Source: Solirubrobacterales bacterium
Lineage (GTDB): Bacteria; Actinomycetota; Thermoleophilia; Solirubrobacterales; Solirubrobacteraceae
NCBI GenBank assembly: GCA_015655225.1
Contig: JAATFK010000573.1
Coordinates: forward strand, 1-5,755
Length of the DNA: 5,755 bases
Reading direction: 5' to 3'
A program made the translations under genes and the position numbers. This document shows positions 1-5,013 of this stretch, piece after piece; within the stretch, counting starts at the first letter, position 1, and the number at the start of each line of letters is the position of its first letter. The notes below the pieces were generated by a model. That model did not search any database. It had not been told where the DNA came from and saw nothing but the letters and a program-made list of their open reading frames with translations.

Positions 1-47
1 CCCGGCGGTGCGAATTGGATCGCTGACGCCGGTCGCTGACGTTCGTC

Positions 48-51
48 GGAG
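48..51 (+). promoter_or_regulatory. Ribosome binding site of the ParB gene
   Basis: GGAG lies nine bases before the ATG at 61 and is a good Shine-Dalgarno match at normal spacing. It supports starting at 61, or at the adjacent ATG at 64, rather than at the later Met codon (residue 10). The preceding 47 bases hold stop codons in all three plus frames (TGA at 24, 37 and 53), so any upstream gene, possibly parA, ends here. I cannot tell which frame it used. Confidence 0.6.
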
Positions 52-60
52 CTGAAGCCC

Positions 61-957
61 ATGATGCGCGATTCCTTCAATCCCGGGATGGGACACACGG
101 TCGGTCGCGGCCTGGCCGCGATCCTCTCCTCCGCGCGCGAGCCGGGCGCCGACGACGTCGAGCTGCGCGAGGTGCCGCTCGACCTGGTCGAGCCGAACCC
201 ACGTCAGCCCCGGCGCGTGTTCGACCCGATCTCGCTCGACGGCCTCGCCGACTCGCTACGGGAGCGCGGCGTCCTGCAGCCGGTGCTCGTGCGCCCGAGC
301 GGCGAGGGCCGCTACCAGCTGATCGCCGGCGAGCGCCGCTGGCGCGCCGCGCGGCTCGCGGGCCTGAGCACGATCCCCGCGCTCGTGCGCGTCCACGACG
401 ACGCCGCCGCGCTCGAGCTGGCGTTGATCGAGAACGTCGCGCGCGACCAGCTGAGCCCGATCGAGGAGGCGCACGCCTGCGCGGCGCTGGTCGAGGGGCT
501 CGGGCTGACGCAGGAGGAGCTGGGACGGAGGACCGGCAAGAGCCGCGTCGCGATCGGGAACCTGCTGCGGCTGCTCGACCTGCCCGACGAGGTGCTCGGA
601 CTGATCGAGTCGGGGCTGCTGAGCGCCGGCCACGGCCGCGCGCTGCTGACGACGGCCGACCCGGAGGCGCGCATCCGGCTCGCCCGCCGCGCGGTGCGCG
701 AGGCGCTCTCGGTGCGGCGGCTGGAGGAGCTGGCGCGGGAGGCGCCGTCGGACGGGGGCGACTCTGTCCGCGCGGCCGTTCCCGCACCCCCGCCCGACCC
801 CGAGCTGGGACGGATCGCGCGGGAGCTGAGCGAGCTGCTCGGCGGCGAGGTGCGGATCCGCCGCGTCGCGCGCGCCGACGGCTTCCGCGCCGAGCTGCGA
901 CTCGCGTCGATCGACGACGCGCGCGAGCTGGCCTCGCGGCTGCGCGGCGAGCGCTGA
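61..957 (+). CDS. parB: ParB/Spo0J-family chromosome partitioning protein
   Basis: This is a DNA-binding CTPase-type clamp protein that loads at parS sites and, with ParA, segregates the chromosome origin. The 298 residues carry the family layout in order. A short N-terminal VGRGLAAIL (14-22), the usual ParA-contacting segment, comes first. The ParB/Srx nucleotide-binding fold follows, with NPRQPR at 46-51, GERRWRAAR at 90-98 and ENVARDQLSP at 124-133. A helix-turn-helix lies around LTQEELGRRTGKSRVAI (149-165), then GHGRALL at 190-196. After a Pro-rich linker (about 229-247), residues 248-298 resemble the C-terminal dimerisation domain. Length is normal for the family. A GGAG supports the start. 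No parA is visible, but the gene begins at the window edge and parA could lie just upstream. No parS-like palindrome is present. The family call is firm; whether it is the main chromosomal copy is inferred. Confidence 0.95.
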   Translation: MMRDSFNPGMGHTVGRGLAAILSSAREPGADDVELREVPLDLVEPNPRQPRRVFDPISLDGLADSLRERGVLQPVLVRPSGEGRYQLIAGERRWRAARLAGLSTIPALVRVHDDAAALELALIENVARDQLSPIEEAHACAALVEGLGLTQEELGRRTGKSRVAIGNLLRLLDLPDEVLGLIESGLLSAGHGRALLTTADPEARIRLARRAVREALSVRRLEELAREAPSDGGDSVRAAVPAPPPDPELGRIARELSELLGGEVRIRRVARADGFRAELRLASIDDARELASRLRGER

Positions 958-991
958 CCGTCCCCACTGGACGCGCCACCCCAGCCCGGGG

Positions 992-997
992 TAGGTT
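992..997 (+). promoter_or_regulatory. Putative -10 hexamer before the hydrolase gene
   Basis: TAGGTT fits the TANNNT -10 consensus of housekeeping sigma factors in high-GC actinomycetes. It lies 10 bases before the ATG at 1008, so transcription would begin within a few bases of the start codon and give a leaderless or nearly leaderless message. That agrees with the lack of a Shine-Dalgarno sequence. A possible -35 element, CTGGAC, is at 967-972 with a long 19-base spacer. Pattern-based only. Confidence 0.4.
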
Positions 998-1007
998 CGC
1001 CCCCGAG

Positions 1008-2162
1008 ATGTCGCTCCGCCGTCCCGCCGCGCTCGCCCTCGGTCTCGCCACCTTGACGCTCGCGCTCGCCGTCGGTGCGGCCGTCGCCGTCGCCGCGACG
1101 CCGGCGAAGCCGCTCCCGCCGACCGTCTGGCTCTGCCACCCGGGCGTCAGACCCGACCCGTGCGACGTGGGCCTCGGCACGACGCGCGTCACGCCCGCCG
1201 GCGCGCGCGTCGCCCCGCAGCGCGTCGTCGCCGACCGCGCACCGAAGCTCGACTGCTTCTACGTCTACCCGACCGTCGGCGACCAGACGGCGCCCGTGGC
1301 GACGCTCCGGATCGACCCCGAGGAGCGCTCGATCGCGCGCTTCCAGGCGGCCCGCTACAGCCAGCACTGCCGCGTCTTCGCGCCGATGTACCGCCAGCAG
1401 ACGCTCCAGGGGATCTTCTCCGGCAGAGCGCTCCAGACCGGCCCCACGAGCGACGGCTACCGCGACGTGGCGGCCGCCTGGACGTCCTACCTGGCCCACG
1501 ACAACCACGGCCGCGGGGTCGTCCTGATCGGCCATTCGCAGGGGAGCTTCGTCCTGCGCGAGCTGATCAGACGCGTGATCGACCCGAAGCCGCGGGTGCG
1601 CCGGCTGCTCGTCTCGGCGATCCTGCTCGGCGGCAACGTCGAGGTGCCGGCCGGCCGCGACGTCGGCGGCGACTTCCAGCACGTCCCCGCCTGCCGCTCG
1701 GCGACGCAGTTCGGCTGCGTGATCGCGTTCTCGACCTTCGACCAGCCGCCGCCCGCGACGAGCCTCTTCGGCCGTACGGCGACGCCCGGCCGCCAGGTGC
1801 TCTGCACCAACCCTGCCGCGCTCGCTGGCGGCAGCGGCACGCTCGACCCGATCTACCCGACGCAGCCGTTCGCGCCCGGGACGCTGCTGTCGGTCGCGAT
1901 CAGACTGCTCGGCACGCCGCTGCCGAGCGCGCCGACGCCGTGGGTCGCGGCGCCCGGCGCCTACAGCGCCAGCTGCTCCTCGGCCGGCGGCGCGAACGTG
2001 CTGCGGATCGTCCCGCTCGCTGGCGCGCCGACGTTCAGACCGTCGCCGGACCCGACCTGGGGCCTGCACCTGCTCGACGCGAACGTCGCGCTCGGCAACC
2101 TCGTGGCGCTCGTCGGCTCGCAGGGCCGGGCGTGGGAGCGCGCCCGGGGACCCCGCACGTAG
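1008..2162 (+). CDS. Secreted DUF3089-type alpha/beta hydrolase (lipase/esterase-like)
   Basis: This is probably an exported serine hydrolase; its substrate is unknown. Residues 1-30 form a Sec-type signal peptide: RR at 4-5, a hydrophobic Ala/Leu/Val core to about 28, and likely cleavage after AVAVAA near residue 30. The mature protein opens with WLCHPG (41-46) and a second Cys at 52, a pattern I know from actinobacterial DUF3089 proteins. FYVYPTVG follows. The nucleophile elbow is GHSQG at 175-179 with Ser177. A likely catalytic His is in GLHLLD (His354, with Asp357 nearby). The acid residue cannot be assigned by eye. Eight cysteines remain in the mature protein, consistent with disulfides outside the cytoplasm. 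There is no lipobox or cell-wall anchor, so it is probably released. It sits 50 bases after parB, but has its own promoter-like hexamer and no evident functional link. Family call strong; activity inferred. Confidence 0.88.
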   Translation: MSLRRPAALALGLATLTLALAVGAAVAVAATPAKPLPPTVWLCHPGVRPDPCDVGLGTTRVTPAGARVAPQRVVADRAPKLDCFYVYPTVGDQTAPVATLRIDPEERSIARFQAARYSQHCRVFAPMYRQQTLQGIFSGRALQTGPTSDGYRDVAAAWTSYLAHDNHGRGVVLIGHSQGSFVLRELIRRVIDPKPRVRRLLVSAILLGGNVEVPAGRDVGGDFQHVPACRSATQFGCVIAFSTFDQPPPATSLFGRTATPGRQVLCTNPAALAGGSGTLDPIYPTQPFAPGTLLSVAIRLLGTPLPSAPTPWVAAPGAYSASCSSAGGANVLRIVPLAGAPTFRPSPDPTWGLHLLDANVALGNLVALVGSQGRAWERARGPRT

Positions 2163-2207
2163 CGCACGGCGTCGTCGGAGACCCGCACGTCGCCGGGCGC
2201 ACACGGG

Positions 2208-2213
2208 TATCGT
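2208..2213 (+). promoter_or_regulatory. Putative -10 hexamer before the DAHP synthase gene
   Basis: TATCGT matches TANNNT and lies 11 bases before the ATG at 2225, in the 62-base gap after the hydrolase gene. No Shine-Dalgarno sequence precedes that ATG, so a leaderless or very short-leader transcript is plausible. The GGGTA context also occurs just before the hydrolase start. No clear -35 element is visible, nor a leader peptide or aromatic amino acid attenuator; the gap is too short for one. Confidence 0.4.
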
Positions 2214-2224
2214 CCATCGCGCCC

Positions 2225-3319
2225 ATGAGCCACGTTCCCCATCTCGACTACGTCCGCGACCAGCACATCGAACGCGTCGTGCCACTCGCCACCCCCGCCC
2301 TCCTCCTCCACGAGCTGCCGCTCTCCAGCGCGCAGGCGGAGGTCGTGATCCGCGGTCGCCGCGAGGTGACGGCCGTCCTCGACCGCACCGACGACCGCCT
2401 GCTCGTCGTCGTCGGCCCGTGCAGCGTGCACGACCCGCTCGCCGCGCTCGACTACGCGCGCCGGCTGCGCACGTTCGCGGCCGAGCACGAGGAGGACCTC
2501 TGCATCGCGATGCGGGTCTACTTCGAGAAGCCGCGCACGACGGTCGGGTGGAAGGGCTTGATCAACGATCCGCACATGGACGGCAGCGGCGACGTCAACG
2601 CCGGCCTGCGGCTCGCGCGCAGACTGCTGCTGGAGGTGCTGGAGCTGGGGCTGCCGGTCGGCTGCGAGTTCCTCGACCCGATCATCCCCCAGTTCATCGC
2701 CGACACCGTCTCGTGGGGCGCGATCGGCGCGCGCACGACCGAGAGCCAGACCCACCGGCAGCTCGCCTCCGGGCTGTCGATGCCGGTCGGCTTCAAGAAC
2801 CGCACCGACGGCGACCTCGGCGTCGCGGTCGACGCCGTGCGGGCCGCCGCCGCGCCGCACTCGTTCGCCGGGATCGACGTCGGCGGCACGCCCGCGATCC
2901 TCCACACGACCGGGAACGCCGACTGCCACGTGATCCTGCGCGGCGGGCGCGGGGCGCCGAACTACGACGCCGCGTCGGTCGCCGCCGCGCGCGCGAAGCT
3001 GCGGGCGGCCGGCCTGCCGGAGCGCGTGATCGTCGACGCCTCGCACGACAACAGCCGCAAGGACCACGAGCGCCAGCCGATCGTCGCCGCCGACATCGCG
3101 GACCAGATCGCGGGCGGCGACGAGGCGCTCGTCGGGACGATGCTGGAGTCCTTCCTGGTCGCCGGGCGTCAGAGTCCCGAGGACGCCGACGGCGAGCTCG
3201 TCTACGGGCAGTCGGTGACGGACGCGTGCATGGACTGGGAGACGACCGTCACGGTGCTCGACCGCTTCGCCGCCGCCGTGCGCGCGCGGCGCGACCGGCG
3301 CGGCGCGGCGGCCGCCTAG
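2225..3319 (+). CDS. 3-deoxy-7-phosphoheptulonate synthase, type I (AroF/G/H family)
   Basis: It condenses phosphoenolpyruvate and erythrose 4-phosphate to DAHP, the first committed step of aromatic amino acid synthesis, in the cytoplasm. The 364 residues follow the E. coli AroG pattern almost throughout. Metal ligands correspond to Cys66 (in GPCSVHDP), His274 (in DASHDNSRK), Glu308 (in MLESFL) and Asp333 (in SVTDAC). PEP-binding Arg97 and Lys102 lie in MRVYFEKPRTTVGWKG, and GARTTESQTHRQLASG and HVILRGG are intact. Length is close to the 350 residues of AroG. The ATG at 2225 is chosen because homology-like sequence starts shortly after it and a -10-like hexamer precedes it. It has the N-terminal extension and loops of the feedback-regulated enzymes, but I cannot say whether Phe or Tyr is the effector. 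No other shikimate gene is adjacent. Its TAG stop overlaps the convergent gene's stop. Confidence 0.96.
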   Translation: MSHVPHLDYVRDQHIERVVPLATPALLLHELPLSSAQAEVVIRGRREVTAVLDRTDDRLLVVVGPCSVHDPLAALDYARRLRTFAAEHEEDLCIAMRVYFEKPRTTVGWKGLINDPHMDGSGDVNAGLRLARRLLLEVLELGLPVGCEFLDPIIPQFIADTVSWGAIGARTTESQTHRQLASGLSMPVGFKNRTDGDLGVAVDAVRAAAAPHSFAGIDVGGTPAILHTTGNADCHVILRGGRGAPNYDAASVAAARAKLRAAGLPERVIVDASHDNSRKDHERQPIVAADIADQIAGGDEALVGTMLESFLVAGRQSPEDADGELVYGQSVTDACMDWETTVTVLDRFAAAVRARRDRRGAAAA

Positions 3320-3735
3320 GCGGAGGCCGGCGTCGCCGGCTCGGGGTCGGCGTAGCGCGCGACGGTGAAGCCGATCAGCATCGGCACGTGGACCGCGAAG
3401 ACGACGAGCGAGAGCGTCAGCACGACGAGCGCGCCGCCCTTGACGTCGTTCTGGAGGAAGGCGTACTCGATCAACCCGGCGATGATCGTGTACGCGAGCA
3501 GCGACCATCTGGCGACCGCGAAGAAGCGAGTCCAGGCGAAGCCGGGCACGCGCAGCAGCAGGCCGACGTTGACGGCCAGCACGAGCACTGAGGCCGCGAG
3601 CAGCGCGATCGCGGGGCCGAGCGGGACGTGCTGGGGCAGGTGGGCGGCGAGGTAGATCCCGCCCGCGAGGATCAGCGCCAGGGACGCCATCCCCAGCTGC
3701 GTGACCGGCGGCATCGGCCGATCGGCGTCGCTCAT
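3316..3735 (-). CDS. Four-helix integral membrane protein, unknown function
   Basis: I do not recognise a named family. The 139-residue product has a short polar N-terminus and four hydrophobic segments: about 13-31, 42-62, 73-94 and 102-124. It ends in a polar tail, ARYADPEPATPASA. Charged or polar residues within or between helices include Asn56, Arg62, Arg76, Glu90, Asp97, Lys99 and His116. No enzyme motif or cysteine is visible. Its ATG overlaps the TGA of the upstream membrane gene as ATGA (3732-3735), and no Shine-Dalgarno sequence is evident, so translation is probably coupled. That linkage suggests the two proteins act together, perhaps as a hetero-oligomer. Its TAG stop (3316-3318) overlaps the convergent DAHP synthase stop. 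Nearly all codons end in G or C, supporting a real gene. The reading frame stays open far upstream of this ATG, but that stretch lies over the neighbouring genes and is an artefact of GC-rich sequence. Confidence 0.82.
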   Translation of the reverse strand: MSDADRPMPPVTQLGMASLALILAGGIYLAAHLPQHVPLGPAIALLAASVLVLAVNVGLLLRVPGFAWTRFFAVARWSLLAYTIIAGLIEYAFLQNDVKGGALVVLTLSLVVFAVHVPMLIGFTVARYADPEPATPASA

Positions 3736-4329
3736 CCGGCGCGCAGCTTGGTCATGATCACGAGCGTCGCGACCTGCATCAGGCCGAGGATTCCGGCCGA
3801 GTAGATGAAGCGTCTCATCAGCCGCTCGATCACCCGCGGGTTCGGGCGGGGCTTGCGCAGCTCGATCAGGACGGCGATGTTGGCCGGCTCCAGCAGCCCG
3901 AGCGCGATCACCGCCATCACGCCGACGACGATGTAGCTCGCGACGACCCAGCTGTGGTTCGCGTAGCTCGGCTGGACGGTCCCGAGCAGCGAGCCGAGCT
4001 GCCAGCCGCACGCGAGCGTGGCGGCGACGACGGTCGGCATGATCACGACCATCTTCGGCATCAGCTTCGTGTTCAGCTCGATCCGCGCCGGGATCGAGAG
4101 TCTGCCCATGATCGGGCCGAGCACGAAGCCGAGGAAGAGGTCGATGATCGTCCAGGCGGCGCCGAAGGCGACGTGGAGGAACTCGAGCGGCCAGAAGCGG
4201 TCGGCCGCGATCGCGACGACGACGGCCGCGAGGATGACCGCGATGAACGGCAGCGCCGCGCGCGGGACGACCTCGAAGTCCGGGCGGCCGACCGCGTCCG
4301 GCGGGGCCGGAGACGGCGACGTCGGACAC
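3732..4329 (-). CDS. Five-helix membrane protein (CopD/DUF2269-like architecture), apparent frameshift near its 5' end
   Basis: The body of this protein is clear from codon bias and five hydrophobic segments, but its start lies in another frame. In the frame ending at TGA 3732-3734, good coding sequence runs back to about 4305, yet no ATG, GTG or TTG precedes GTG 4124. Starting there would delete helices 1 and 2. A GTG at 4329 in the neighbouring frame, just after a TAACGT hexamer, begins SDVAVSGP. Removing one C from the CCCC run (plus 4303-4306) gives 198 residues, with helices near 26-42, 50-72, 93-111, 121-148 and 173-193. FLHVAFGAAWT (50-60) and LMPKMVVIMPT (89-99) recall CopD/DUF2269-type membrane proteins; that is a tentative resemblance. 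An ATG at 4383, overlapping the GST stop, is an alternative start in the same upstream frame. The two-gene ATGA coupling to the next gene suggests a shared function. Coordinates span both frames, so the length is not a multiple of three. Confidence 0.75.
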
Positions 4330-4336
4330 GGGTGCG

Positions 4337-4342
4337 ACGTTA
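4337..4342 (-). promoter_or_regulatory. Putative -10 hexamer before the five-helix membrane gene
   Basis: On the minus strand TAACGT lies seven bases before the GTG at 4329, the spacing expected if transcription starts at the start codon itself (leaderless). It sits in a short, locally AT-richer stretch (about 4337-4352) between the GST stop and the membrane gene. CTGGAC (minus strand, 4365-4360) lies 17 bases upstream as a possible -35. It supports GTG 4329 as a true start and hence the frameshift interpretation. Confidence 0.4.
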
Positions 4343-4379
4343 TCCGAAATCTTGCGCGCGTCCAGCCCCGTCGCGCGGG

Positions 4380-4967
4380 TCATTCGCGGATCGCCTCGGC
4401 GCGCACGTTCGCCGGCCGAGCCTGCGCGCGGTCGACGTAGGAGCGCAGCGTCCCGGTGTCGTGCACCAGCTCGCGGCGCAGGGCGGTCTCGAGGATGCTG
4501 GAGCAGAGGACGTCGGCGACCGTGAACGTGTCGCCGAGCAGCCAGTCGCGGTCGGCCAGGCGCTCGCGGAACGCGTCCCCGATCGGCGCGAAGCGCTCCG
4601 CGTGCGGGGTCTCGTCCTGCTCCGCGCGGCGCGCGCGGCGCCAGTCGTAGACGGCCGGCTCCAGCTCGGCCATCGCGAAGACCGTCCACTGGTACGTGAG
4701 GGCACGAGCCGTCGTCGCCGGCGGCGGGACGACGCCCGACTCGGGGAAGAGATCGCCGAGGAAGAGACAGATCGCGGCCGACTCGAAGACGTTCGTCCCG
4801 TCGTCCAGCCCGAGCACGGGAACGCGGCGCAGCGGATGGCGCCTGGCGTGCTCGTCGGAGGCCTTCTCCTCGCGCGAGATGATCGTCAGCTCGTACGGCG
4901 CCCCGATCTCCTCGAGCGTCCAGAGAACCCGCGTCGAACGCGATCCCGGCCGGTGGTACAAGCGCAT
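4380..4967 (-). CDS. Glutathione S-transferase-family protein
   Basis: This is a cytosolic protein with a GST fold, 195 residues, a normal length for bacterial GSTs. The N-terminal thioredoxin-like domain opens MRLYHRPGSRSTRVLWTLEE; Ser9 or Ser11 occupies the catalytic-Ser position. The cis-Pro signature is RRVPVL with Pro50. Glu62-Ser63 in FESAAI matches the residues that bind the glutathione gamma-glutamyl group. The all-helical C-terminal domain (from about residue 85) contains FTVADVLCSS, with the N-capping box at Thr149-Asp152. The start ATG has a GAGGA seven bases upstream. Many actinomycetes use mycothiol or other thiols rather than glutathione, so the real co-substrate is uncertain. 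Its TGA overlaps an ATG (ATGA, 4380-4383) that leads into the membrane gene downstream, suggesting co-expression. Family call firm; substrate unknown. Confidence 0.92.
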   Translation of the reverse strand: MRLYHRPGSRSTRVLWTLEEIGAPYELTIISREEKASDEHARRHPLRRVPVLGLDDGTNVFESAAICLFLGDLFPESGVVPPPATTARALTYQWTVFAMAELEPAVYDWRRARRAEQDETPHAERFAPIGDAFRERLADRDWLLGDTFTVADVLCSSILETALRRELVHDTGTLRSYVDRAQARPANVRAEAIRE

Positions 4968-4974
4968 CAGGCGA

Positions 4975-4979
4975 TCCTC
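4975..4979 (-). promoter_or_regulatory. Ribosome binding site of the GST gene
   Basis: GAGGA on the minus strand, seven bases before the ATG at 4967, is a clear Shine-Dalgarno sequence. It fixes the GST start. It contrasts with the two plus-strand genes at 1008 and 2225, which lack one. Confidence 0.6.
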
Positions 4980-5000
4980 GCTGTCGGTGGCGGTGCGGGG

Positions 5001-5006
5001 ATCGTA
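5001..5006 (-). promoter_or_regulatory. Putative -10 hexamer before the GST gene
   Basis: TACGAT on the minus strand, in the 46-base gap between the edge gene and the GST gene, fits TANNNT. With 33 bases to the ATG it would give a leader of roughly 25 bases that includes the GAGGA ribosome site. No convincing -35 is seen; that position would lie inside the 3' end of the upstream gene. Pattern-based only. Confidence 0.35.
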
Positions 5007-5013
5007 CGGGGAC

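Noticed and set aside
2151..2190. Nine-base direct repeat CCCGCACGT at the end of the hydrolase gene and in the following gap
   Set aside because: Only two copies with differing flanks; too short to distinguish from chance or to call an operator.
1160..2224. A long upstream in-frame extension of the DAHP synthase frame through the hydrolase gene
   Set aside because: The extension is low-complexity Arg/Ala/Pro sequence in the wrong frame of a clear gene; the enzyme's homology begins just after ATG 2225.
312..2285. A very long open frame on the minus strand opposite the ParB and hydrolase genes
   Set aside because: It is dominated by Arg, Ala and Gly with no domain pattern, and lies opposite two confidently identified genes. 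Long antisense frames are expected at this G+C content.
2926..2933. CCACGTGA as a possible parS core
   Set aside because: It matches only the central CACGTG of the parS consensus, lacks the flanking TTT/AAA bases, and is inside the DAHP synthase gene.
3325..3339. Inverted repeat GCCGGC-GTC-GCCGGC just after the DAHP synthase stop, as a terminator
   Set aside because: The stem is only six pairs, no T run follows on either strand, and it lies in the coding end of the convergent gene. Such repeats are common in GC-rich sequence.
3732..4124. Starting the five-helix membrane protein at GTG 4124 (130 residues)
   Set aside because: It would discard about 68 residues of strongly coding sequence, including two transmembrane segments, and no ribosome site or promoter stands before it. 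It remains the simplest automatic call if no frameshift is accepted.
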